Notes under the pieces: model-generated | What the model saw: only the letters and a program-made list of their open reading frames with translations | Told to the model about the DNA's origin: nothing | Database searches by the model: none | Program-made: the position numbers and the translations under genes | Shown: piece after piece, positions 37,976 to 47,734 of the stretch | Layout of the letters: the number at the start of each line of letters is the position of its first letter | Position numbering within the stretch: position 1 is the stretch's first letter | Source: Cichorium intybus | Taxonomy: Eukaryota > Streptophyta > Magnoliopsida > Asterales > Asteraceae | Direction of reading: 5' to 3' | NCBI GenBank assembly: GCA_023525715.1 | Contig: CM042010.1 | Location: 80,415,894 to 80,479,893 of the forward strand | Length of the DNA: 64,000 nt

Positions 37976-38725
37976 TTGGTTTGAGGGATTTGGATGAACT
38001 GTATTGGGAATCCAAACTCAAACTTAGGACTGAACGATTTTGTTAAGAAAATGTTTTTGGAAGGTTAAATTAAAGTAAAAGAAGATACGATGCGAACCGT
38101 CAGCCGAGCTCAAGTAAGTTTTGTGATTGCCAATTACCCATGCCAAGTTTGTGTTATGTGATAAAATTTATTGTGCTAGAATGTAAAGTTGCTTGGATAA
38201 TATACTCTGTAGACTGTTTTGTGCCATATGTGCTGCTTTGGAATTTTATGCTACTGTCGTTAGGTTGCTTAGTGAATGCTGGGTAAGATAGCCTGAGAAT
38301 TTTTGGTCTGGCCTTACTGGCTGTTCCTTGTTTGGTTGTGACTCTAGGGTAGGATCAGTTATTCAAACGTCTATATTATTCCCGATTGTATACGGCTGTG
38401 CGTCCGTGAGGCGACTCGACGACATTAGCAGTAGTTCTCTTAGGCACGTGTGAGATGGAGAGTTAGATCAAAAGATTAGGCACCACAGTGCCTGACCGAA
38501 GGAGTCATAGAAAATGGTTTAGTATGTGTGTGACATTTTAGGAGGATGATTGACGAACTTGGAACAAGGGCGAATAGGTGTGGAAGGTAGTACCAGGCCA
38601 GTATTACCGAAAGCACAGGATTCACGCTTGAGTCAAGAGTAGTCAACCGAAATACTAGAAAGTCAAGTAGTTGGGTAGATAGGAGTGACCCGAGTATTGA
38701 TATTAGAACTGTTGCGCATTTCAGA
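37976..38725 (+). other. Leader of gypsy E
   Basis: 750 bp between primer site and gag start. No gene supported in it. Confidence 0.7.
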
Positions 38726-39907
38726 ATGGCAATCACTCGAAGTAACGGTGGACCAGATGCGGGTGCCTCGAGTGGGGGAAGACCGACTGATGAAAATCTA
38801 CATAACCTGATAGCGGAGGAGGTTTCGCGAGAAGTGTTGGCTGCGATACCTCAATTCTTTGGTACGATTAAGGCTGAGCTATGGGCAATGCTCGAGGAAC
38901 GACTAGCTACTCAGGGCACATCACGTGCTAGGGATGCAAGTTATAAGGACTTTTCGGCTTGTTCGCCTCCGATGTTCGATGGAGGCAGGGATCCGATTGT
39001 TAGCATGCGGTGGATTTCCGCGGTGAAGGGTGCTTTCCGCACATGTTCCTGTCCTGAGAACTCCAAGGTAACGTTTGCGGCGAATCTTTTAAGAGTGGGT
39101 ACGAAGTATTGGTGGGAGATACGAACGAAAGATCTCACTCCTGCTCAGTTGGATGCCAATACATGGCCGCAGTTTAAGGAACAGTTCAAACTGGAGTATG
39201 TTCCACAGGTGGAAATGGAACGCTTGGTGCAAGAATACCTAAATTTGACCCAGACTACTGAGACGGTGACGGAGATCACCAAAAAGTTTAATGAGCGAGC
39301 ACTCTTCTGTCCAGAGTTTGTGGCAACCGAGCACATGAGGATGACACGATACTTGGCGATGCTTCACACAGACATTCGGGAATTTGTGTCTGCTGCTAGG
39401 CACCAAACTCTCACTAATATGATAGCGGCCGCTCGGGCCCGAGAGTTGGAACTGGAAACCCAACAAAAGCAGAAGCGTCCGGCGCCTACTCAGACTCAGC
39501 AGGTGTCGAAGAAATTTCAAGGGGCAGATCAGGGAAAGCAAGAGCAAATGAGCCAGGGTAAGTGTGGTAAATGTGGAAGGAATCATGAGGGGCGTTGCTG
39601 GGTGTTAATATGTCATAAGTGTGGAAAGGAGGGCCACTATGCTAAAGATTGTCGGCAAGAGGTCAAGATTTGTTTTAATTGTAATCAGGTAGGCCACTTC
39701 AAGGCCCAATGTCCCCGTCTGACTCAGGGAGTGGTTCAGAATCCGGCACCCACTACACTCCGGATTACCGATGGTAGGCAGGGGAAAGGGGAAGCCCCTA
39801 AGACCAAGGGTCGAGCATTCGTCATGACCGCCGAGGAGGCACAGGATGCGCCCGACGTCATCACAGGTACTCTTTCTTTACTTGCCTCGTGTTTGTGGTG
39901 TGTGTAA
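38726..39907 (+). CDS. gag: Gypsy E gag (393 aa as an unspliced ORF)
   Basis: Nucleocapsid precursor. The N-terminal half holds a retrotransposon gag domain (about 75-230, with PPMFDGGRDPIVSMRWI and LRVGTKYWWEI). The C-terminal part has three clustered cysteine motifs: CGKCGRNHEGRCW, CHKCGKEGHYAKDC and CFNCNQVGHFKAQC (about 39560-39712). The ATG at 38726 is the first in frame before the gag domain. The last 13 codons before the stop at 39907 look like intron sequence: if 39867-39934 (GT...AG) is removed, gag joins protease in frame. Confidence 0.92.
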   Translation: MAITRSNGGPDAGASSGGRPTDENLHNLIAEEVSREVLAAIPQFFGTIKAELWAMLEERLATQGTSRARDASYKDFSACSPPMFDGGRDPIVSMRWISAVKGAFRTCSCPENSKVTFAANLLRVGTKYWWEIRTKDLTPAQLDANTWPQFKEQFKLEYVPQVEMERLVQEYLNLTQTTETVTEITKKFNERALFCPEFVATEHMRMTRYLAMLHTDIREFVSAARHQTLTNMIAAARARELELETQQKQKRPAPTQTQQVSKKFQGADQGKQEQMSQGKCGKCGRNHEGRCWVLICHKCGKEGHYAKDCRQEVKICFNCNQVGHFKAQCPRLTQGVVQNPAPTTLRITDGRQGKGEAPKTKGRAFVMTAEEAQDAPDVITGTLSLLASCLWCV

Positions 39908-39934
39908 TTAATATGTCTATTATGCTTTGATTAG
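39867..39934 (+). other. Candidate intron joining gag to pol in gypsy E
   Basis: Begins GTACTC, ends TTGATTAG, 68 bp, T-rich. Removing it joins DVIT to GTFLVNS, the usual run of gag into protease in this class. The gag stop codon lies inside it. Without splicing the two frames are offset. A frameshifting indel is the alternative explanation. Confidence 0.5.
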
Positions 39935-41001
39935 GAACATTCTTAGTCAACTCTACGCCTACCTTTGCACTATTTGATTCGGGTGCTAGTCATTCTTTTG
40001 TGTCTGTCGCATTGGGAAAGTGTTTCGGTATTGCTTTAGGAACTCTTCATCGGCCGTTAGAAGTGGAAATTGCGGATGATAAAACCGTGCAAGCGACTAG
40101 TGTTTATCGGGGATGCGAAGTAGTGATTCAAGGAATAAAGTTTCCGATCGATCTCATCCCTATACCGTTGAGTGACTCTCGAGTCATCATCGGTATGGAT
40201 TGGATGGGTCAGCATGAATCATGGATCGATTGTAAGAACAAGCGAGTGTGGATTCAAACCCCAAGTGGGGGAGAGCTGGTTGTGCAGGGCGAGAGAAAGA
40301 ATCGAGGTGCAGTTTTCTGTTCAGCTGCTAAGGCACGTAGACATTTTCAGCATGGAGGTTCAGGATTTGTGGCTTATGTTGTAGACGCACGAGAAAGGAA
40401 GCCACAGCAGAAAGCAGGTGATATACCAGTGGTTCGGGATTTTCCTGATGTTTTTCCCGAGGATCTGCCTGGCGTGCCGCCAAAGAGACAGGTGGAATTT
40501 AAGATCGACTTAACTCCTGGTGCAGCTCCAATAGCTAAAGCACCGTATCGTCTTGCACCTCCAGAGATGCTGGAGTTGTCTATTCAACTTCGGGAGTTAC
40601 TAGATAAGGGATTTATTCGACCCAGTTGCTCACCGTGGGGAGCGCCTATTTTGTTTGTTAAGAAGAATGATGGTTCCAATAGGATGTGCATAGATTATCG
40701 TGAGCTGAACAAGCTTACGGTGAAGAATCGATATCCATTACCTTGCATCGACAACTTATTCGATCAACTGCAGGGCGCCTCGTGGTTCTCAAAAATTGAT
40801 TTGCGGTCAGGATACCATCAAATGAGAGTACGGGAGGAAGACATCCCGAAAACGGCTTTTAGGACGAGGTACGGCCACTTCGAGTTTGTAGTGATGCCGT
40901 TTGGACTGACCAATGCCCCTGCAGCTTTTATGGATTTAATAAATCAGGTGTGTCGACCGATGTTGGATCGGTCGGTCATAGTTTCATTGACGACATCTTA
41001 G
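39935..41001 (+). pseudogene. pol: Gypsy E pol part 1: protease and RT palm, ends in frameshift
   Basis: Starts GTFLVNSTPTFALFDSGASH; the protease active-site triad region DSG is at about 39976-39984. RT follows with YRELNKLTVKNRYPLP, FSKIDLRSGYHQMRV and FVVMPFGLTNAPAAF. Near 40984 one T is missing compared with the expected VIVFIDDIL, so the frame runs into a stop at 40999-41001 just before the catalytic DD. Confidence 0.9.
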
Positions 41002-41708
41002 TCTACTCTCGGAGCAGGGAGCAACATGAACAACACTTAAAGGAAGTATTAGAAACCTTAAGGAAGGAGAAACTTTATGCAAAGCTATCCAAATGTGACT
41101 TTTGGCTGAGGGAGGTTCAGTTTTTGGGTCACATCATTAACGAGCAAGGAATCATCGTAGACCTGGCTAAGGTAGTGGCCGTGATGCGATGGGAGGTCCC
41201 GAAGACCCCCTCGGAGATTAGAAGTTTCTTGGGTCTGGCTGGTTATTATCGTCGTTTCATTCAAGACTTCTCAAAGGTTGCAGTACCTTTGACCCGGCTA
41301 ACTAAGAAAAATGCTGCTTTTCGGTGGGGTGAGGAGCAGCAGCAGGCTTTTGAGACTTTGCGGCGGAAATTGTGTGAAGCTCCGGTTTTGACTTTGCCTG
41401 AGGGCATGGAGGATATGGTAGTTTATTGCGATGCATCAATCTCGGGATTGGGGGCAGTCTTGATGCAACGAGGCAGGGTGATTGCTTACGCCTCGCGACA
41501 GTTGAAGCCCCATGAAGCTAACTACCCTACTCATGATTTGGAATTGGGAGCGGTGGTCTTCGCCCTCAATATTTGGAGACACTATTTGTATGGAGTGAAG
41601 TGCACTATTTTCACGGATCACAAGAGTTTGAAGTACCTGATGGATCAGGCAAACCTCAATATGAGACAGAGAAGATGGTTGGATGTATTGAAAGACTATG
41701 TTTGTTAG
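40985..41708 (+). pseudogene. pol: Gypsy E pol part 2: RT active site and RNase H
   Basis: Continues in the shifted frame: FIDDILVYSRSREQH (RT catalytic box), LGHIINEQGI, FLGLAGYYRRFI, then the RNase H region with VVYCDASISGLGAVLMQ and YASRQLKPHEANYPTHDLEL, and the DHKSLKYLMD motif. It ends at TAG 41706-41708, where the frame then continues IHYHPGKANVVADALSHK; the usual residue before IHYHPG is Glu. Confidence 0.9.
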
Positions 41709-42773
41709 ATACACTACCACCCTGGAAAGGCCAATGTGGTAGCGGATGCGTTAAGTCATAAGGCTTCGGGTGCACCCCTTCGGGGCGTTTGTCTAAGGAT
41801 GACAATTGTGACACCGCTGCTTGAGCTGATTAGGAAAGCCCAGGTGGAGGCAAGCAAGAGCGAAAATCAAAAAGGTGAAAGAATTGTGGGTCAGTTGGCA
41901 GCCATGGTCAAAGATAGTAGATATTTGTTAACTCGCCATGAGAGAATTTGGGTACCGAAGCTGGGCGGGGTTCGTCAAACCCTATTGGAGGAGGCACATA
42001 AATCCAGGTTCTCTATCCACCCTGGAGCAACTAAAATGTATAGGGATCTACGCGAATATTATTGGTGGCCAGGCAAGAAAAGGGAAGTAGCTGAGTTTGT
42101 CGAAAGATGCATGACCTGTCGTAGGGTCAAGGCCGAGCACCAACGGCCTCATGGTAGATTGCAGCCTCTTGAGATCCCAGAATGGAAATGGGAGTATATC
42201 ACAATGGATTTCATCATGAAGTTGCCAAGAACCCCTCGACATATGGACACTATTTGGGTTATCGTGGATAGGTTGACTAAAAGTGCTCATTTCCTCCCCA
42301 TCCAAGAGACTTACTCTGCAAAGGAATTGGCTAAGGTCTACGTAGATGAGATTATCTCTCGGCATGGTATACCGGTCTCGGTGATATCCGACCAGGATGT
42401 CCGATTTACGTCTAGGTTTTGGAAGAAGTTTCATGAGGAATTAGTCACTCGCCTTCATTTCAGCACAGCATATCATCCTCAGACGGATGGGCAGAGTGAA
42501 AGGACGATTCAAACGCTGGAAGATATGCTTAGGGCATGCGTCATCGATTTTGGCGGGAGTTGGGATTCCCATCTACCTTTAGCTAAGTTTTCTTACAATA
42601 ACAGTTATCACGCGAGCATTGGCAGGGCTCCCTTTGAAATGTTGTATGGAAGGAAATGTCGGACACCTATTTGCTGGGGCGAGGTTGGCCAGCAGGTATT
42701 GGGTAGTACTGAGGTGGTGCTCAAGACAACTGAGTTAATTCAGAAGGTTCGAGAGAGATTGTTAATGGCATAA
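41709..42773 (+). pseudogene. pol: Gypsy E pol part 3: integrase
   Basis: Same frame as part 2. The HHCC zinc region is in 41990-42130 (HKSRFSIHPG, then CMTCRRVKAEH). The DDE core follows: MDFIMKLPRT (first D, near 42207), ISDQDVRFTSRFW (second D, near 42390) and DGQSERTIQTLEDMLRA (E, near 42497). It would join the cDNA to target DNA. It ends at TAA 42771-42773, probably from CAA, with RQKSYADRRRSD continuing beyond. Confidence 0.92.
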
Positions 42774-43289
42774 AGTCGACAGAAAAGTTATGCGGATAGA
42801 CGACGGTCCGATCTCGAGTTTCAAGTTGGGGATTATGTTCTTCTTAAGGTGTCACCTTGGAAGGGAGTTATTCATTTTAGGAAGCGAGGAAAGCTTGGCC
42901 CTAGGTACATTGGACCATATCGAATTGTCGCCCGTGTAGGTAAGGTAGCTTACCGGTTGGAGCTGCCCGAGCAGCTTAGTCAGATTCACGACACGTTCCA
43001 CGTTTCGTAGCTCAGAAAGTGCGTTACTGAGGAATCCACAATAGTACCTTTAGAGGATATTCAATTAGATGAACGCCTAAATTATGTAGAGCGACCAATT
43101 GCCATCATTGAAAGGAAGATAAAGACTTTACGAAATAAAACAATAGAATTATTTAAGGTTCAGTGGCAGCATCGAAAAGGGTCCGAATGGACTTTCGAAC
43201 CGGAGGAGGAAATGCGGAGGCATTATCCAGAATTATTTACCGGCACGATTTTCGAGAACGAAATCCAGTTAAGTGGGGGAGAATTGTAA
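42774..43289 (+). pseudogene. pol: Gypsy E pol part 4: integrase C-terminus and chromo-like domain
   Basis: Same frame. GDYVLLKVSPWKGV and GPRYIGPYRIVARVGKVAYR are the GPY/F-type integrase tail. After TAG at 43008-43010 (inside FHVS*LRKC, probably from CAG) comes a chromodomain-like end with ERPIAIIERK, VQWQHRKGSEWTFEPEEEM and HYPELF. Such domains target integration to chromatin marks in chromoviruses. The final stop TAA (43287-43289) is formed by the first bases of the 3' LTR. Confidence 0.85.
43271..43284 (+). promoter_or_regulatory. Polypurine tract of gypsy E
   Basis: AAGTGGGGGAGAAT directly before the 3' LTR; it also encodes the last pol codons. Confidence 0.85.
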
Positions 43290-44727
43290 GACCCGTTCCG
43301 CCGAGTCGCGGCCCGAAGGAATCCGCGGCGCGGCTTTAGGAAGAATCTAGAATCGCGAAGGATTTGTACGCGCGGCGCGGTTCTAAAGATCCCACGATGC
43401 GGTACGCCTCTAAAGTGAAAAACTCTAATTCGGATTTAAACGCCTATATAAAGGGACCCAGCCCTAGGGTTCGTGTTTTTGGGAGTTTTCTGGAGCAGAG
43501 GCGTCTGGTTTCAGCAGAGACTCTTTGGTTCCAAGGCTTTGGGGGCTTGAAGGAAGAAATACAACGTGGGGAAAGGCTGTAGTCGATCGGGTGCATTTCT
43601 CTGTTTTCCAGAAGCAAGGTATGAGGATCTACCTTCTAATATTTCAGTTTATCCCGTTTTTATGGTGTTATCCCTTAAGTAGTAGTCTTAGATGACTTGT
43701 AACCCTTAGGGTTAGACTAAGGACATGAATAGACTTGCATGTCCCTAAGGAAGTGATCTTAGGGTAGTTTCTGATCTCAGGAAGGGTTTGGAGTGAAACC
43801 CTAGCCGATTGATGCACTGTTAAACGCTAAAAACATTTTGGAAAGTTACGAGCTGCGACACGGACTGGCTATGTCAGCGACGCGGACTCGGCTGAAACCC
43901 CGTGTTTATTCGATGATAGCCGCGGCGCGTACGACGAGGAGCCACGCCACGGCGAGCGACTGTTTGACCAGGAACTTAGTTTTGACCACGGTTTGATGGC
44001 AAATATTGAGTCTAACCTTTAGGTAGGTCTGCAAGAGCCTGGTCAGTAATTGATATGTTGTATGTGTGTGGGATTTAGGTGTGTGGACGGGCTAGGTGGG
44101 GATATTAGAGAATATCTACACAGTTTCGAATCAGGTGAGTATCCTCACTTTACTATATGATGTTGCATGTTAGGCATCTTGTGTGTTGTTTATAGTTATA
44201 TGATTGCTCTATATCTGTGGTTATTTGTTGTTGGGCTCAGTACTGATGCGTGTCCCCTCGTGGCTGTTGTATGGCGAGTTGGACTATTGCCTTGTCCCAT
44301 AGCTGTTGTATGATGGGCTGGGCCATAACTGGGAACCCATAGCTGTTGTATGATGGGTAGAACCTTCCCGTGTCCATAGCTGTTGTATGATGGACGCCCG
44401 TAGCTGTTGTATGGCGGGTAGGGTCGGGTCGTACTCGAGGACGGGTTGTTTAATGTGTGGGCATGTATGGTAACTTGTGGACTCACTAAGCTTTAAGCTT
44501 ACCCGTTGATTTTATAATATTTTAGGTAATTCAAATGACAAAGGGAAGGGCAAGGCTTGACGGCGTCGCATTCAAGAGATTGATGTCAATGAACTACATT
44601 AGTTTTTTCAAATATTTCCGCTGTTAATTTAAGTATTATGTTGAACAGATTTATGTTTTGGAATAAATGTTTTATTGGAACCTTGGTAATAAATGATTTT
44701 TAAAATTTTTGAAATTGGGGCGTTACA
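43285..44727 (+). repeat. 3' LTR of gypsy E (1443 bp)
   Basis: Copy of 36516-37959 with about 43 substitutions counted by eye, many at CG or CNG sites, and one 1-bp indel near 44203. Confidence 0.96.
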
Positions 44728-45330
44728 TGAGGGGTTGTGATGGGTTATGCTCAATTTGGAAGGGTTGTGATGGGTTATGGACCATTATAAAGGGTTGTGA
44801 TGGATTATGGACCATTATGAAGGTTGTGATGGGTTATGGATAAAGGGTTGTGATGGGTTATGGAGCATTATGAAGGTTGTGATGGGTTATCGACCACTAT
44901 GAAGGGTTATGATGGGTTATGGACCATTATGATGGGTTGTGATAAGTGATGGTCAATTATGAAGAGCTGTGAGAGGTAATGGACCATATAAAGGGTTGTG
45001 TTGGGTTTTGGACCATTATGAAGGGTTGTGATGGGTTATGGACCATTATGAAGGTTTGTATGGGTTATAGACCATTATGAAGGTTTGTATGGGTTATGGA
45101 CCATTATGAAGGGTTGTTATGGTTATGGACCATTATGCAGGGTTGCGATGTGTTATGGACCATTATGAAGTGTTGTGATAGGTTATGGTTAATTATGAAG
45201 GGTTATGATGGGTTATGGACCATTATGATGGGTTGTGATAGGTGATGGTCAATTATGAAGAGTTGTGATAGGTAATGGACCATATGAAGGGTTGTGTTGG
45301 GTTATGGACCATTATGAAGGGTTGTGATGG
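44728..45330 (+). repeat. 30-bp minisatellite array, block 4
   Basis: Continues block 3. A representative monomer is 45011-45040. A segment with GTGATGGTCAATTATGAAGA is present twice (about 44945 and 45242), indicating an additional ~0.29-kb local duplication. It ends where LINE F is inserted. Confidence 0.97.
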
Positions 45331-45586
45331 ATTTTTTGGGTAAAGAGGGCGGTACCTTTGGCAAATTTTATTAATAAAAAGAATAAATATAATAAGAGGC
45401 TGGGGACTCCCCACCAAAGGAAAAAAAAAAGAAAATCCATCGGGACATGCCCCAAAGGACAACAAAGCTAAACTAGGAACCAAAAAAGAATACATGGGAA
45501 GAGAAACATAACAATAACATAAAGGAACACAACCTGCAAAAAACAAACCATACAAGCAGAGAAGAAAAGAAGCAATAGGTGGTTTG
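45331..45586 (-). other. 3' untranslated region of LINE F
   Basis: About 255 bp after the ORF2 stop, ending in CCTCTTTACCC and the poly-A. Very similar to 59234-59489 of LINE J. Confidence 0.8.
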
Positions 45587-46462
45587 TTAAGGAATGGTCC
45601 ATATCCTTTTAGCCAAATTAACATTAGTGCAACTTTTCATAGATAGACTCAGCAATCTACATCGGATATCATCCTTAACACTATTAACGACTGCATGATA
45701 CGATCTTTTTGTATTTTTGAAAATTCGAAAATTTCTTTCCTGCCAAATGTGGTAAACAGCTCCGGCAAGCACAAGTCTTCTAATGATGGACCAAATGGTC
45801 TTAATCTTAGACACGGGTTTGAGTTGATTAATGATATCGGACTAGCTATAAGTGGGGACGGAGAGATTCATTACATGTTGAAGATCACGCCAAACCATAG
45901 AGGGGAAAGAACACTCAAAGAAAAGGTAGGAAAGTGAATCAGCATAATCCCCACAGAAGGCACAAATGAGATCGGAGTTAGTATCCCAGATTTTGATTTT
46001 ATCATGAGTCTTAAGACGATTTTTAAGAGAAACCCATAGAATGAATGCATGTCTAGGGATATTCTAGGAGAACCAAACCAGATGATACCAATCAACTGGC
46101 TGATCATAGGGACGAATAGACTGCCAAACGGATCGAACAGCAAAATCAGTCAGATTGCCGTCTCTAGATCTCCATTGGAGTTTATCAGGAACGGAAGGGG
46201 AGAGAGAAGGAGGGTTTTGAGTAAGAAGATTAGGATGTGGGAGCCTCCATTGACCGGGTCGAACCCAAGATCCGTTAAGGACAAGGTCTGCAACCTTACT
46301 GTCAGGATTGAATCCCGCTACCCTTATGTCACGGGCAGTCATGAATTTAGAGAGGGGACCAGCAGGATGCCTGTTATCGAACCAAGCGGATGTAGAGCAC
46401 CCATCACCTATATGGGAAACAATAAATTCTCTTATCTTACTTTGCATATCAAGGATGTTTCG
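45587..46462 (-). pseudogene. LINE F ORF2 C-terminal part with zinc-binding RT-associated domain
   Basis: In frame with the RT piece but cut by TAG at 46064-46066 and 45842-45844. It reads QSKIREFIVSHIGDG, SVWQSIRPYDQPVDWYHLVWF, then KIWDTNSDLICAFCGD (zf-RVT type) and ends RIWTIP at 45587. LINE J has Gln and Trp at the two stop positions. The domain follows RT in many plant LINEs; its role is not settled. Confidence 0.85.
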
Positions 46463-47734
46463 CTAAGCAAAACCTGAACCGTATTTTTTGGGGGCATCCC
46501 AAAAATTACGGCCACAGAGACGGTAATAATGGATCCATTTGACCCATAGGGAATCCTTTTTAGAAAGGAGTCTCCAAACATGTGAAGCCATAAGGGCAAC
46601 ATTCCAAACAACAAGATTACGGATTCCAAGTCCACCATGTTCCTTAGGGAGACAAACAGTTTTCCAGTAAACTTTGGCTTTACCATGTTTCAACTCACCA
46701 TGGCACCAGAGGAAACCCCTTATGAGTTTCTCAAATTCTTTAGAAATAGATTTAGGGAGAATAAAAACAGAAGCCCAATAGATTTGCATAGAAGAAAGAA
46801 CAGAGAGAATGAGCTGGAGACGGCCAGCAAAGGAGACAGTCTTGTTTTTCCAGTCATTAATCCTGCATTTGACTTTATCAACAAGACCTTTACAGTCCTT
46901 GTGGGCAAGACGGGTGGTGATAAGAGGGATGCCAAGGTATCGGACAGGGAAAGATCCCTCAGGGAACCCAACCATATGGTCAATAGCAGTCCTAGTATTA
47001 TCACCAACATTGCAATAAAAGGCTTTGCTTTTCTCAACATTAGGATGGAGCCCAGAAACCCTAGAGAATTCAGCAAGGGAATCACATATGATGCTTACCG
47101 AAGATCTATCCCCATGAGAGAAGAGGAGAAGATCATCGGCAAAGCATAGATGAGTGATACTCTGTTCCTCACATTGGCGGTGGAATTTAAACGAATTGGA
47201 TTCAGAAATTTTTCTCTTGATCATAAGGTTAAGAACCTCCATAACAAGAGTGAAGAGATAGGGAGAGAGAGGGTCACCTTGGCGAAGTCCCCAATTAACG
47301 TTGAAAAAACCATCTATGTTACCATTGATACTCACTGAGTAAGTCGTAGTAGAAACACATGTCATGATCCAGTTAATCATACGATCAGGAAAACCAAATC
47401 CAAACAAGATAATGCGATGAAAAGACCAGTCCACCGTGTCATAAGCTTTTTGAATATCGACTTTAAAAGCACACCTTGGTGGACCACGATGGCGATGATA
47501 ATCCCGCATGAGCTCGTGGACAAGAAGAACGTTGTCGGAGATCAAACGACCAGGGATGAAAGCAGACTGGTTATCATCAACCAAACAAGAAAGATGGTTC
47601 TTGATACGGTCCGCAATTATCTTGCTGATACATTTGTAAACAACATTACAGCATGCAATTGGACGAAAATCAGTGACTTTGGAAGGAGTCAACCTTAGGG
47701 ATGAGAGCAAGTACTGTGTTGTTGCAAGACTTAA
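46463..47734 (-). pseudogene. LINE F ORF2 reverse transcriptase (5'-truncated)
   Basis: Open from 47710 to a TAG at 46463-46465 that replaces Trp (GFA then W in LINE J). RT motifs: TDFRPIACCNVVYKCISKII, NQSAFIPGRLISDN, CAFKVDIQKAYDTVDW, GLRQGDPLSPYLF, and the catalytic FADDLLLFSHG near 47123-47145. Upstream of 47695 a 2-bp deletion relative to LINE J puts the first ~13 codons (LALIPKVD) out of frame. It cannot produce an active enzyme: the endonuclease is missing. Confidence 0.92.

Larger units (their letters stand above)
36516..44727 (+). mobile_element. Gypsy element E (Ty3-gypsy, chromodomain-like tail)
   Basis: LTRs 36516-37959 and 43285-44727 start TGTAAGACC and end GGGGCGTTACA. The 5-bp target duplication is cgagg (36511-36515) against tgagg (44728-44732), one mismatch. 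Internal order gag, protease, RT, RNase H, integrase, chromo-like domain is that of chromoviruses (Tekay/del-like, inferred). LTRs differ at about 3% of sites, mostly transitions. Pol has one frameshift and three stops. Confidence 0.96.
45331..47734 (-). mobile_element. LINE F, 5'-truncated (2.4 kb)
   Basis: Non-LTR retrotransposon on the - strand. The poly-A end is the short T run at 45332-45337; the truncated 5' end is at 47734 inside the RT region. GGTTGTGATGG flanks both ends (45320-45330 and 47735-47745), fitting an 11-bp target duplication, although the sequence also belongs to the array monomer. It is colinear with LINE J 59234-61650. Confidence 0.93.

Noticed and set aside
38476..38736. 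86-aa ORF opposite the gypsy E leader
   Set aside because: No recognisable features, and it overlaps the leader and gag start on the other strand.
40000..43289. Endogenous pararetrovirus
   Set aside because: LTRs, target duplication, an integrase with DDE core and a chromo-like tail show a Ty3-gypsy retrotransposon; no movement protein was seen.
46637..47149. ORFs of 100-240 aa on the strand opposite the LINEs (also 59727-60356, 61181-61849, 62012-62743)
   Set aside because: They are antisense to RT/endonuclease coding sequence and show no domain of their own.
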